Source: Candidatus Bandiella numerosa
GTDB lineage: Bacteria > Pseudomonadota > Alphaproteobacteria > Rickettsiales > Midichloriaceae
Assembly (NCBI RefSeq): GCF_021811875.1
Contig: NZ_JAJBJD010000027.1
Coordinates: 1-9,010 of the forward strand
Direction: 5' to 3'
DNA length: 9,010 nucleotides
Part shown: one piece after another, positions 1 through 7,814 of the stretch
Numbering within the stretch: position 1 is the first letter of the stretch
Layout: every line of letters begins with the position of its first letter
Translations under genes and position numbers: made by a program
The notes under the pieces: model-generated
Databases searched by the model: none
The model's input: the letters and a program-made list of their open reading frames with translations, nothing else
What the model was told of the DNA's origin: nothing

Positions 1-9
1 GAATTAGTA

Positions 10-22
10 TAGAGCAACTCTA
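10..22. repeat. Small inverted repeat near the left edge
   Basis: TAGAG and CTCTA form 5-bp arms around CAA. No T tract follows on the minus strand, so it is not an obvious terminator. A perfect AATTTAAATT palindrome follows at 31-40. Both may be chance in AT-rich DNA. Confidence 0.25.
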
Positions 23-126
23 AAAATCTAAATTTAAATTAACAAAAAAACTTAAGTGGTAGTGCCTAGAAAAAAATAAACCCCAGGAATATTGCGCTGT
101 CTAGCGAAAAAGTGCATGAAGTCAGG

Positions 127-165
127 AAAAATATAAATTGGGAATTTTAATAAAAAACTTTCCAA
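127..165 (-). terminator. Weak candidate secA terminator
   Basis: On the minus strand, TTGGAAA can pair with TTCCCAA at six of seven positions, with extra A-T pairs inside. It is followed by TTTATATTTTT. It lies about 75 bp after the secA stop. The stem has an A-C mismatch and a bulge, so a real terminator may lie elsewhere or termination may be Rho-dependent. Confidence 0.3.
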
Positions 166-182
166 TCTGAAAATATGAGGAA

Positions 183-198
183 ATACCAATGGTATACC
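183..198. repeat. Overlapping palindromes downstream of secA
   Basis: ATACCA and TGGTAT (183-195) are perfect arms around one base, and GGTATACC (191-198) is a second perfect palindrome sharing the GGTAT. Both lie 40-60 bp after the secA stop. They look like a protein-binding site or a small repeat, but no second copy was noticed in this window. Confidence 0.4.
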
Positions 199-238
199 TG
201 ATAAAAATTTACTCATCATTCCTTAAATCCAGCTCAGG

Positions 239-2884
239 TTATATTATCATTCCATGGCAATGCTTGTGTTTTTTATTCGAGCCACATGGGCAAGGTTCAT
301 TTCTGGCAACTTTACCCCATGTGTTTGGATTATTTGAATCCATTTTTTGATTATCTATTAGGGAACTAACTTCTTTTTTGCTCTCATGAATATTGTCCAT
401 GGAATCTAGCTCATCTAAACTTGATAATTCGTGTGATATTTGGATTTTTGCAGATGTACAAATTATATTTTCATCAAGCTCTAAAAACATATCCTCAAAT
501 AGTTTAAAAGCCTCAAATTTATATTCATTCAATGGATCTTTCTGTCCATATGCTCTTAAATTTATTCCTGCCTTTAATCTGTCTAAAGAGTGAAGATGCT
601 CTTTCCAAAATTGATCTAGGGTAACAAGAAAAATTCTTTTCAAAGCTTCATTAAACACTTCATCACCAAACTGTTTCCTTTTATTTTGAAAAATTTCTGC
701 AGTTAAATTATCTAGATTATTTAATATTTCAGCTTTTTTTTGTCCTTCCTCAATATTAAAATCAACTGCATAAATTCTATGAATTTCATGTAAAATTTCT
801 TTTTTTTCCCATTCTTCTTCATATGATTTATCTAGTATAAACTTGTCTATCAAATATTTATTCTGTATTTTCACTTTTTCATCAATAATATCATCAAATT
901 TTTCTTCTCTCATAATGTTAATTCTTTGCTCATAAACAACCTTCCTTTGTTCATTCATTACGTCATCAAATTTTAATAAATTTTTTCTGATTTCATAATT
1001 TCTTGATTCAACCTTTTGCTGAGCTTTTTCTAATGATTTATTAATCCATGGATGCTCAATAGCTTCATCATCTTTAAGCCCAAGTTTTCCTAAAAAATTT
1101 CCTATTTTAACTGAGCCAAATATTCTCATCAAATCATCCTGCAGTGACAAAAAGAACTTTGTTCTTCCTGCATCTCCTTGCCTACCTGCCCTTCCCCTTA
1201 ACTGATTATCAATTCTTCTAGATTCATGCCTCTCAGTACCAATTACAAATAAACCTCCAATTTCTAAAACTTTTTTCCTATCTTGTTGTATTTGTTGCTT
1301 AATTAATTCAACTTCTGAATCAGATATAGTTTTTCCCGTAGATTTAGCTTTTATTATAACTTCTTCATTTCCACCAAGTTTTATATCAGTACCACGCCCT
1401 GCCATGTTAGTTGCAATTGTAACTGCACCAAGCCTTCCTGCCTGTGCAATTATATCAGCTTCCTGCTCATGTAATTTTGCGTTAAGCACATTATGTTTAA
1501 TTCCATTTTTCCTTAAAATTTTAGATATATGCTCAGATTTTTCAATACTGATAGTACCTATTAATATTGGTTGTAATTTATCATGAGCTTTTTTAACCTC
1601 TTCAAGTATTGCATCATTTTTTGCATTTTCGGTTTTATATATTACATCATGCTCGTCAATCCTGGTTACAGGTATATTTGTTGGTATTTGCACAACTTCC
1701 AAATTATATATACTTAACAACTCTTGCGCTTCTGTCATTGCCGTTCCTGTCATACCAGCAAGCTTTGGATACATTCTAAAATAATTTTGAAATGTGATAG
1801 AAGCTAATGTTTGGTTTTCATCTTGTATAGAGACTTTTTCTTTTGCCTCAATCGCCTGATGCAATCCTTCTGAATACCTTCTTCCATCCATGATTCTACC
1901 AGTAAACTCATCTATTATTAATATTTTTCCACCCTTTATTATGTAGTCAGTATCTAATTTGAATATTTTATGCGCCTTAATCGCTTGATTTAAATGGTGC
2001 ACAATATTCATGTTTTCTATATCGTAAAGACCGCTATCTTTTTTTATAAGCCCTAAATCTTTTATTAACTGTTCAACCCTCTCATTTCCTTTGTCAGTAA
2101 AAAGTACTGATTTACTTTTTTCATCCAATTCATAATCATCTTCATGTAATAAAGATGCAATGTTATTTATTTTAACATACAGCTCTGGACTGCTAAATGA
2201 TGGACCAGATATTATCAAAGGTGTCCTAGCTTCATCAATCAATATGCTATCAACTTCGTCAATAATTGCAAAATTGAATTCTCTTTGTACTAGTGAATTA
2301 ATATTATGCTTTAAGTTATCTCTTAAATAATCAAAACCAAATTCATTATTAGTGCCATAAACTATATCGCATTCATATACTCTTTTTTTCTCTTCTTCAG
2401 GGGTATTATTAACTAAACATCCAACGCTTAGATTATGAAATTGGTAAATTTTCCCCATCCATTCTGAATCTCTTTTTGCTAAATAGTCATTGACAGTTAC
2501 AACATGAACTCCCTTACCAGTTAAAGCATTTAAGTACACCGGCAACGATGAAACAAGCGTTTTACCTTCACCAGTTTTCATTTCCGTAATCATTCCTTTA
2601 TGCAAAACCAAACCACCTAAAATTTGGACGTCATAGTGCCTTTCTCCTAATACCCTTTTAGCAGTTTCTCTAACAACAGCAAAAGCTTCTACAATTATAT
2701 CATCCAATATTTGACCATTTTTTAACCTATCTTTAAATTCTTTAGTTTTAGCTTTTAGCTCATCGTCAGAAAGAGGGCTAATTTCCTTTTCAAAATTGTT
2801 TATTTTATTTAAAACTGGATTCAGTGATTTTAATATTTTTTCGCTTCTGGTACCAAAAACTTTTCTAGCTATATACTTTAACAT
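239..2884 (-). CDS. secA: Preprotein translocase ATPase SecA, complete
   Basis: SecA is the motor ATPase that drives unfolded preproteins through the SecYEG channel in the inner membrane. The 881-residue product has a normal family length. Visible in order: N-terminal LKYIARKVFG; Walker A MKTGEGKT (102-109); the DEVD Walker B segment (209-212) followed by DEARTPLIISG; the preprotein cross-linking region, roughly 228-375; the second ATPase domain with GRGTDIKLGG (496-505) and RRIDNQLRGRAGRQGD (556-571); the scaffold/wing region; and a C-terminal zinc finger of the CxCx8CH type (C865, C867, C876, H877), which in the family binds SecB and phospholipids. The ATG is supported by alignment of MLKYIARKVFG with the family N terminus, although no clear Shine-Dalgarno sequence precedes it. 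It follows groEL after a terminator and has its own candidate promoter, so it is probably a separate transcript. The protein looks intact. Identification is essentially certain. Confidence 0.98.
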   Translation of the reverse strand: MLKYIARKVFGTRSEKILKSLNPVLNKINNFEKEISPLSDDELKAKTKEFKDRLKNGQILDDIIVEAFAVVRETAKRVLGERHYDVQILGGLVLHKGMITEMKTGEGKTLVSSLPVYLNALTGKGVHVVTVNDYLAKRDSEWMGKIYQFHNLSVGCLVNNTPEEEKKRVYECDIVYGTNNEFGFDYLRDNLKHNINSLVQREFNFAIIDEVDSILIDEARTPLIISGPSFSSPELYVKINNIASLLHEDDYELDEKSKSVLFTDKGNERVEQLIKDLGLIKKDSGLYDIENMNIVHHLNQAIKAHKIFKLDTDYIIKGGKILIIDEFTGRIMDGRRYSEGLHQAIEAKEKVSIQDENQTLASITFQNYFRMYPKLAGMTGTAMTEAQELLSIYNLEVVQIPTNIPVTRIDEHDVIYKTENAKNDAILEEVKKAHDKLQPILIGTISIEKSEHISKILRKNGIKHNVLNAKLHEQEADIIAQAGRLGAVTIATNMAGRGTDIKLGGNEEVIIKAKSTGKTISDSEVELIKQQIQQDRKKVLEIGGLFVIGTERHESRRIDNQLRGRAGRQGDAGRTKFFLSLQDDLMRIFGSVKIGNFLGKLGLKDDEAIEHPWINKSLEKAQQKVESRNYEIRKNLLKFDDVMNEQRKVVYEQRINIMREEKFDDIIDEKVKIQNKYLIDKFILDKSYEEEWEKKEILHEIHRIYAVDFNIEEGQKKAEILNNLDNLTAEIFQNKRKQFGDEVFNEALKRIFLVTLDQFWKEHLHSLDRLKAGINLRAYGQKDPLNEYKFEAFKLFEDMFLELDENIICTSAKIQISHELSSLDELDSMDNIHESKKEVSSLIDNQKMDSNNPNTWGKVARNEPCPCGSNKKHKHCHGMII

Positions 2885-2934
2885 TATGGTTATATTTCAA
2901 AATTTTAAAAAATGGATATTGATTTCATGCGTTC

Positions 2935-2963
2935 ATATTAAATCATGTTTAGGCATTATGCAA
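2935..2963 (-). promoter_or_regulatory. Candidate sigma70-type promoter for secA
   Basis: On the minus strand, TTGCAT (2958-2963) and TAATAT (2935-2940) are separated by 17 bp; each matches four of six consensus bases. The site lies after the groEL terminator and would give a secA 5' leader of roughly 45 nt. The base composition is very AT-rich, so chance matches are possible. Confidence 0.5.
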
Positions 2964-2988
2964 TGTTGTTTTTACTGATTTTATGGAA

Positions 2989-3022
2989 CAAAAAAAGCTC
3001 CAAGATTTTCTCCTGGAGCTTT
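2989..3022 (-). terminator. Intrinsic terminator of groES-groEL
   Basis: Read on the minus strand, AAAGCTCCA and TGGAGCTTT form a perfect 9-bp stem around an 11-nt loop, and the stem runs straight into a seven-base T tract. It begins 25 bp after the groEL stop codon. The plus strand has only TTT after the hairpin, so it acts mainly on the minus strand. This separates the chaperonin operon from secA. Confidence 0.92.
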
Positions 3023-3047
3023 AATGAAAATAGAAAGTACGGAATTA

Positions 3048-4703
3048 CTACATTCCCATACCACCCATTCCTCCCATGCCACCCATTGGCATTCCACCAC
3101 CTGACATTGAGTCATCTTTTTTTGGAGCGTCGCAAACAGTTGCTTCAGTTGCAACTAATAGCGATGCAACAGAGACAGCGCTTTGAAGTGCATTTCTAAC
3201 TACTTTTGTAGGATCCACTATACCTTTTTTAAACGCATCTATAACTTCATGATTTTGAGCATCATAAGTCATAGTATGTTTATTTTGTTCTAATAGTTTC
3301 TCAACTATTAATGCACTTTCCATGCCAGCATTCTCAATTATCTTACGAATTGGAGATGATAGAGCTTTTCTAACAATGTCAATACCTACAGTTTCATCAG
3401 CATTTTTACCTTTCATTCCATTTAACACTTTTGAGGCATACAACAAAGTACATCCACCACCAGGAACAATTCCTTCTGCAATTGCTGCTTTAGTAGCGTG
3501 GTAAGCATCTTCAACTCTATCTTTCTTTTCTTTTACTTCAACTTCTGTGATTCCACCTACTTTTAACACAGCCACTCCACCTGCTAATTTAGCAAGTCTC
3601 TCTTCCAACTTCTCCTTATCGTAATCAGATGTAGCTTCAGCAATTTGAGATTTTATTTGATCGCAACGAGCTTTGATATCAGACTTATTACCTGCACCAT
3701 TAACAATTGTGGTATCATCTTTTGATATTAATATTTTTTTAGCACTACCAAGATCATCTAAAGTAACATTTTCAAGCTTATGCCCAAGGTCTTCACTAAT
3801 TAGTTGAGCTCCTGTTAAAGCAGCTATATCTTCAAGCATAGACTTTCTTCTATCTCCAAATCCTGGAGCTTTAACTGCAGCAACTTTTAAGCCACCCCTT
3901 AGTTTATTTACTATCAATGTAGCTAAAGCTTCACCCTCAATATCTTCAGCAATGATTAAAAGTGGTTTTGATGATTGCACAACTTCCTCTAAAAGTTTTA
4001 TCATTTGCTGTAAATTGCTGATCTTCTTTTCATATATTAAGATGTGTGCATCTTCTAATTCACATGTCATTTTTTCTGAATTGGTAACAAAATATGGTGA
4101 AATATAACCTCTATCAAAATTCATTCCTTCTACTACCTCTACTTCAAAAATATCACTTTTATTAGCCTCTTCAACAGTTATAACGCCATCTTTACCAACT
4201 TTTTCAAAAGCTTTAGCAATTTTTTCTCCAATGTCTGCATCACCATTTGCAGATATAGTAGCAACTTGAGATATTTCCTCAGATGAAGAAATATTTTTAG
4301 AAGCCTTTTTGATTTCATTAAGAATTTTTTCACTTGCAGCTTCAATGCCTCTTTTTAAATCCATTGGATTCATTCCAGCAGTAACAGCTTTAACTCCTTC
4401 TCTTGCAATAGCTTCTGCTAAAACAATAGTAGTGGTTGTTCCATCACCAGCTCTATCATTAGTTTTATTTGCAGCTTCTTTTAGAATTTGTGCACCTAGA
4501 TTTTCAACTTTATCTTCCAGTTCAATTTCTTTTGCAACCGATACTCCATCCTTTGTAATTTTTGGCGCACCAAAAGATTTTTCGATTACTACATTTCTTC
4601 CTCTTGGCCCTAATGTTACACCTACAGTATCAGCAACTATTTTTATACCTTTCAGTAGTTTGTCTCTAGCTTGTGTTCCTTTGTCAATCATTTTTGCTGT
4701 CAT
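3048..4703 (-). CDS. groEL: Chaperonin GroEL (60 kDa, Cpn60), complete
   Basis: GroEL is the cytosolic double-ring chaperonin that folds client proteins using ATP and the GroES lid. The 551-residue protein is full length. It has the ATP-binding TLGPRGRNV segment (30-38), DGTTTT (87-92, with D87 matching the E. coli catalytic-site residue), the apical substrate/GroES face around RGYISPYFV (198-206), [11 protein letters not shown] (397-407, where D399 matches hydrolytic D398 of E. coli), VPGGG (413-417), and the typical disordered Gly-Gly-Met tail (about 535-551). The start is clear: TAGGAG lies at 4710-4715, six bases before ATG, and MTAK matches the family N terminus better than the internal Met5. 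It lies 17 bp after groES and ends 25 bp before a strong intrinsic terminator, so it is the last gene of the groES-groEL operon. Expression is probably heat-inducible through the promoter upstream of groES. Nothing suggests an altered or duplicated copy. Confidence 0.99.
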   Translation of the reverse strand: MTAKMIDKGTQARDKLLKGIKIVADTVGVTLGPRGRNVVIEKSFGAPKITKDGVSVAKEIELEDKVENLGAQILKEAANKTNDRAGDGTTTTIVLAEAIAREGVKAVTAGMNPMDLKRGIEAASEKILNEIKKASKNISSSEEISQVATISANGDADIGEKIAKAFEKVGKDGVITVEEANKSDIFEVEVVEGMNFDRGYISPYFVTNSEKMTCELEDAHILIYEKKISNLQQMIKLLEEVVQSSKPLLIIAEDIEGEALATLIVNKLRGGLKVAAVKAPGFGDRRKSMLEDIAALTGAQLISEDLGHKLENVTLDDLGSAKKILISKDDTTIVNGAGNKSDIKARCDQIKSQIAEATSDYDKEKLEERLAKLAGGVAVLKVGGITEVEVKEKKDRVEDAYHATKAAIAEGIVPGGGCTLLYASKVLNGMKGKNADETVGIDIVRKALSSPIRKIIENAGMESALIVEKLLEQNKHTMTYDAQNHEVIDAFKKGIVDPTKVVRNALQSAVSVASLLVATEATVCDAPKKDDSMSGGGMPMGGMGGMGGMGM

Positions 4704-4709
4704 TTTAAA

Positions 4710-4715
4710 CTCCTA
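4710..4715 (-). promoter_or_regulatory. Shine-Dalgarno site of groEL
   Basis: TAGGAG sits six bases before the groEL ATG inside the 17-bp gap after groES. It fixes the start at Met1 rather than Met5 and indicates that groEL is translated independently at a high rate. Confidence 0.85.
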
Positions 4716-4720
4716 TAAAT

Positions 4721-5011
4721 TTATGATTTAATTATTCCTAAAATATCTGATTCCTTCATGATAAGGTATTCCTTGCCATCAAGTTTCACTTCTGTACCAC
4801 CCCACTTAGCAAATAAAATCTTATTTCCTACCTTCACATCCAAAGGAGATATGTGACCTTTATCATCTTTTACACCAGATCCAACTGCTATCACTTTACC
4901 TTCCATTGGTTTTTCTTTTGCAGTGTCAGGGATAATAATGCCACTCTTGGTTTTGTGTTCTTCTTCTAGTCTCTCAACTAGTACTCTATCATGTAATGGT
5001 TGAAAATTCAT
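4721..5011 (-). CDS. groES: Co-chaperonin GroES (Cpn10), complete
   Basis: GroES forms the seven-subunit lid that caps the GroEL ring and closes the folding chamber. The 96-residue product has the usual length. It starts with [12 protein letters not shown] (3-14), then a mobile loop at about 17-34 containing the hydrophobic IIIP (25-28) that docks onto the GroEL apical domain. After this come GKVIAVGSG (38-46), the [18 protein letters not shown] core (62-79), and [14 protein letters not shown] near the end. The ATG is backed by a Shine-Dalgarno GAGGT at 5016-5020, four bases upstream. It is the first gene of the groES-groEL operon, with 17 bp to groEL, and carries the promoter region for both in the 233-bp spacer behind polA. 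The protein is typical, with no unusual insertions. Confidence 0.99.
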   Translation of the reverse strand: MNFQPLHDRVLVERLEEEHKTKSGIIIPDTAKEKPMEGKVIAVGSGVKDDKGHISPLDVKVGNKILFAKWGGTEVKLDGKEYLIMKESDILGIIKS

Positions 5012-5015
5012 TTTT

Positions 5016-5020
5016 ACCTC
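5016..5020 (-). promoter_or_regulatory. Shine-Dalgarno site of groES
   Basis: GAGGT lies four bases before the groES ATG. With the groEL site it stands out, because trpS, polA and secA have no comparable purine-rich sequence before their starts. Confidence 0.8.
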
Positions 5021-5034
5021 AAAAAATAATTAGC

Positions 5035-5063
5035 TTTAAATATGCACCTTATATATATGTCAA
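5035..5063 (-). promoter_or_regulatory. Candidate overlapping sigma70-type promoter for groES-groEL
   Basis: A perfect TTGACA (5058-5063, minus strand) is followed after 17 bp by TTTAAA (5035-5040), four of six to TATAAT. The -35 lies inside the spacer and -10 of the RpoH-like promoter, so the two cannot be occupied together. It could give basal chaperonin expression without stress. Confidence 0.45.
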
Positions 5064-5078
5064 TTGTTTATTTTCAAG
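5051..5078 (-). promoter_or_regulatory. Candidate RpoH (heat-shock sigma) promoter for groES-groEL
   Basis: On the minus strand, CTTGAAA (5072-5078) is a full match to the RpoH -35 element. After CTTG and 15 bases comes CATATAT (5053-5059), which fits the alphaproteobacterial -10 form CYTATNT at all but one defined position. The start point would be near 5046, giving a leader of about 35 nt. Chaperonin operons are classic RpoH targets, which supports the call. No CIRCE repeat for HrcA is seen. Confidence 0.6.
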
Positions 5079-5087
5079 ACTTTGAAA
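5072..5087. repeat. Inverted repeat over the groES -35 region
   Basis: TTTCAA and TTGAAA form perfect 6-bp arms with a 4-bp spacer. One arm is part of the CTTGAAA -35 hexamer. It may be an operator, or simply a result of a TTGAAA-like sequence in AT-rich DNA. Confidence 0.4.
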
Positions 5088-5136
5088 GCAAAATTTTAAA
5101 ATCAATTTTCTATATTGACGTAAGTTATGGCTATAA

Positions 5137-5172
5137 AAGAAAAAAACTGCCAATTTTAGATTAAAAAATGGG
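5137..5172 (-). terminator. Weak candidate terminator for trpS-polA
   Basis: On the minus strand, CCCATTTT can pair with AAAATTGG at seven of eight positions around a short loop. This is followed by CAG and then TTTTTTTCTTTT. It starts about 70 bp after the polA stop and lies upstream of the groES promoter, which is where a terminator is expected. The stem is AT-rich with one C-T mismatch, so the call is tentative. Confidence 0.4.
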
Positions 5173-5244
5173 ATAAAAAGCATTTAATAATAATCGTCTT
5201 AAAAGGCAAGAGAAAATCATACTAAAGGCATTTTTTAGGATTAA

Positions 5245-7812
5245 TTATTTTGTGTGATACCAATTTTTAGCATAAGAAATATCAACTTCAATTGGTATAG
5301 ATAGTTTAAAAGTATTGATCATAATATTTTTAATTTTGACACAGCAATCACTTATAATTTCATCTGGAACTTCAAATAATAACTCATCATGAATTTGTAA
5401 GATCAAAAATTCCTGAAGATTTGGATCTAGATCTACCATAGCTTTTTTTATTATCTCAGATGCAGTTCCTTGGATGGGTGCATTAATTGCAGCTCTTTGA
5501 GCAAAATTTCTTAGGTTGTAATTTCTGTCATTAATATTTTCAATATAACATTTCCTTCCCATCAAAGTTTTCACATATCCATGCTTTTTCGCAAAATCAA
5601 TAGTTGTGTCCATATACTCCTTAATGCCTGGGTATTGCTTAAAATATGATTCAATATATGAAAAAGCTTCTTCTCTTCCAATATTTAAACTATTTGCAAG
5701 ACCATATGCACTTTGACCATATATAATACCAAAATTAATAGCCTTTGCTTTTCTTCTGTGTTCTGAATCAACTTTATCTAATGGAATTTCAAATATTTGA
5801 CTAGCTGTTATACTATGAATATCTTTCTTCTGGATAAACGCATCTTTTAAACTTTTTATATTTGCAATATCAGCTAATATTCTAAGCTCTATTTGGGAGT
5901 AATCGCCAGAAATTATAGAGTAATTTTCCTTAGCAATGAAGGCTTTCCTTATTCTATTTCCATCACTTGTTCTTATTGGGATATTCTGTAAATTTGGGTC
6001 GTGTGAAGATAATCTGCCAGTTGATGTAGTGGTTAGAGAAAAAGTTGTATGTATCCTACCATCGTTCTTATTTATAGCTTTTTGCAAAGCATTTATATAT
6101 GTGGATACTAACTTGGAATAATGTCTCCATTCTAAAATTTTTCTAGCAATTGGAATTCCTAAAGCTGCATGCTTCTCAAGTGTTTCAGCATCTGTGATAT
6201 AGCCATCGCTTTTTTTGGCCTTCTTGCCACCTTCTAATTTTAACTTGTCAAAAAGTATTTCACCAATTTGTTTGGGTGAACCAATATTAAACTCTTCACC
6301 AGATAATTGAAAAATTTCATCTTGCAACAAACTTATCTTTTCCTCAAATTCTTTCCCCAGCTCCATCAATATACTTTTATCTATTTTTATTCCCTTATTT
6401 TCAATCTTAACCAATAATAAAAGTAGTGGCTTCTCAATGATTTCATATATTTCAAATTTTCTTTCATCTGCAAGTTGGACCTTTAAAATTTTATGAAGAT
6501 TGAAGATGTAAAATGCATCATGATTTTTATAGTTTAGATTATAAAAATTATTCAGATTTTCAAAATTAATTTTTTGCTTACCGGTATGCAATGTATATGC
6601 AAGTAGTGAAATATCATCAAAGTTTCTAAATTTAATCCCTTTATTAATACATAAATGAATGACTAATTTTGCATCAAAACACACTTTCGTAATAGAAGTT
6701 TCTTCAAAAACCTTTTTAAGGCAGTTTAATATATCATAAAGATTATTATTACTAGAACCTTCGTCGTCAAAAGAAAGTAAATTTAACTGATTTGATAAAT
6801 TAATATTGTATAGATAGCTTCCAAAATAACATGAAAATATATCACTGTTAAAATAAAAATAGAATTTTCCAAATTTTTCAATTTCAGGATATATTTTCCA
6901 TAATTCATTTATTGTAATAACCTTTGTCTCAACTGAATTTATAACAGGAGATGGTTGATTTTTTAAAGACATTAGCTTATTTGTATTAAGTAATTTAAAC
7001 TCATACTTATCTAAAAAATTAGCAAGCTTATCCTGAGTCACTATCTTAAATTTAAGTTGCTCAATATCGAAAGGTAGGTAAACATTTTCATCTAGTGTAA
7101 CTAATTTTTTTGATAAAAAAGCTTCGTTTTTTGAATCTTCAAGTAAGTTTTTTATTCTTATTGGTTCAATTATCTCAAGGTTGCTGTAAATATTTTCTAG
7201 AGTCTCAAATTGATTGAGTAATTTTATTGCAGTTTTCGGCCCTACTTTTTTAACTCCTGGGATATTATCTGACGCATCTCCTGTAAGTGAAAGATAATCT
7301 GTCATTTGAGAATGTTTAATCCCATATTTCTCTAAAACTAAACTTGGGGTTATGTACTTTTTCTTAAGTGGATCAAAAATTTCAACATTATTTTGCATTA
7401 GTTGAATCAAATCTTTATCTGAGCTGATAATCCTAACTTTAAAATTTTTATTAAGAGCAATTTTAGTATACGTAGCAATTATATCATCAGCTTCAAAACC
7501 TGGCACCTCCACTGCTTTTACCCCAAATGCCTCAATTGCCTCTCTTATAATTGGAAATTGTATTTTTAACGCTTCATCTGGCTCCTCTCTATGGGCTTTG
7601 TATTCTGGGTAAAAATCATTCCTAAATGTTTTTTTTCCACTATCAAGTGCGATTGCAAGCATTTCACAATCATTGTCTTCAATAAGCTTTGCAAGCATAT
7701 TAATGAAACCATAAACAGCACCAACTGGTATATCGTTAGAAGTTGTTAATGGAGGGAGAGAGTGAAATGCTCTAAATATAAAATTATACCCATCTACAAT
7801 GCATAATGACAT
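5245..7812 (-). CDS. polA: DNA polymerase I, with a degenerate 3'-5' exonuclease domain
   Basis: Pol I removes RNA primers and fills gaps during Okazaki-fragment maturation and excision repair. The 855-residue protein has an intact 5' nuclease: D7 in VDGYNFIFRAFH, EADD (107-110), SSDKDL (130-135), and LTGDASDNIPGVKKVGPKTA (176-195), whose second half is the helix-hairpin-helix. The family A polymerase is also intact: TGRLSSHDPNLQNIPIR (598-614), motif A DYSQIELR (637-644, D637), the O-helix RRKAKAINFGIIYG (686-699; R686, K690, F694, Y698) and motif C QIHDELLFEV (806-815; D809, E810). F694 is in the position of E. coli F762. The middle region (about 281-470) keeps the fold-like spacing but lacks the DxE, NxxxD and YxxxD exonuclease motifs. 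Its FDAK (379-382) resembles the inactive Bacillus-type version, so proofreading is probably absent. The start lies 2 bp after trpS with no clear Shine-Dalgarno sequence, which suggests translational coupling. Identification is certain; loss of exonuclease is inferred. Confidence 0.98.
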   Translation of the reverse strand: MSLCIVDGYNFIFRAFHSLPPLTTSNDIPVGAVYGFINMLAKLIEDNDCEMLAIALDSGKKTFRNDFYPEYKAHREEPDEALKIQFPIIREAIEAFGVKAVEVPGFEADDIIATYTKIALNKNFKVRIISSDKDLIQLMQNNVEIFDPLKKKYITPSLVLEKYGIKHSQMTDYLSLTGDASDNIPGVKKVGPKTAIKLLNQFETLENIYSNLEIIEPIRIKNLLEDSKNEAFLSKKLVTLDENVYLPFDIEQLKFKIVTQDKLANFLDKYEFKLLNTNKLMSLKNQPSPVINSVETKVITINELWKIYPEIEKFGKFYFYFNSDIFSCYFGSYLYNINLSNQLNLLSFDDEGSSNNNLYDILNCLKKVFEETSITKVCFDAKLVIHLCINKGIKFRNFDDISLLAYTLHTGKQKINFENLNNFYNLNYKNHDAFYIFNLHKILKVQLADERKFEIYEIIEKPLLLLLVKIENKGIKIDKSILMELGKEFEEKISLLQDEIFQLSGEEFNIGSPKQIGEILFDKLKLEGGKKAKKSDGYITDAETLEKHAALGIPIARKILEWRHYSKLVSTYINALQKAINKNDGRIHTTFSLTTTSTGRLSSHDPNLQNIPIRTSDGNRIRKAFIAKENYSIISGDYSQIELRILADIANIKSLKDAFIQKKDIHSITASQIFEIPLDKVDSEHRRKAKAINFGIIYGQSAYGLANSLNIGREEAFSYIESYFKQYPGIKEYMDTTIDFAKKHGYVKTLMGRKCYIENINDRNYNLRNFAQRAAINAPIQGTASEIIKKAMVDLDPNLQEFLILQIHDELLFEVPDEIISDCCVKIKNIMINTFKLSIPIEVDISYAKNWYHTK

Positions 7813-7814
7813 AA

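Larger units (their letters stand above)
52..219 (-). other. 55-codon open frame downstream of secA, doubtful
   Basis: This frame begins with ATGATG 19 bp after the secA stop and ends in TAA. An AAGGA lies directly against the first ATG, too close for a normal Shine-Dalgarno site. The peptide is rich in Phe, Ile, Leu and Pro and starts MMSKFLSGIPLVFPHIF. It contains a terminator-like hairpin and a palindrome, which argues against coding. No family is recognised. T-rich DNA readily gives such frames by chance. Confidence 0.2.

Noticed and set aside
393..593. A short plus-strand open frame opposite the 3' part of secA
   Set aside because: It is antisense to conserved SecA coding sequence, with no ribosome site or homology. 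The similar short frames at 1404-1586, 3322-3504, 5936-6121 and 8113-8361 are rejected for the same reason.
3048..3102. GGM-coding repeats at the groEL 3' end as a sequence repeat element
   Set aside because: They encode the ordinary Gly-Gly-Met tail found in bacterial GroEL proteins.
2945..3199. An 84-codon plus-strand open frame through the groEL terminator and 3' end
   Set aside because: It covers the terminator hairpin and the repetitive Gly-Met codons of groEL in antisense; the His/Pro/Leu-rich product is an artefact of those repeats.
4309..4731. A 140-codon plus-strand open frame opposite the 5' part of groEL
   Set aside because: It lies wholly antisense to a certain gene and across the groEL/groES junction. 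Its Ser/Ala/Ile-rich sequence is the mirror of groEL codons, and it has no recognisable domain.
5012..5244. A CIRCE operator for HrcA before groES
   Set aside because: The TTAGCACTC-N9-GAGTGCTAA pattern is absent; only the TTTCAA/TTGAAA repeat is present.
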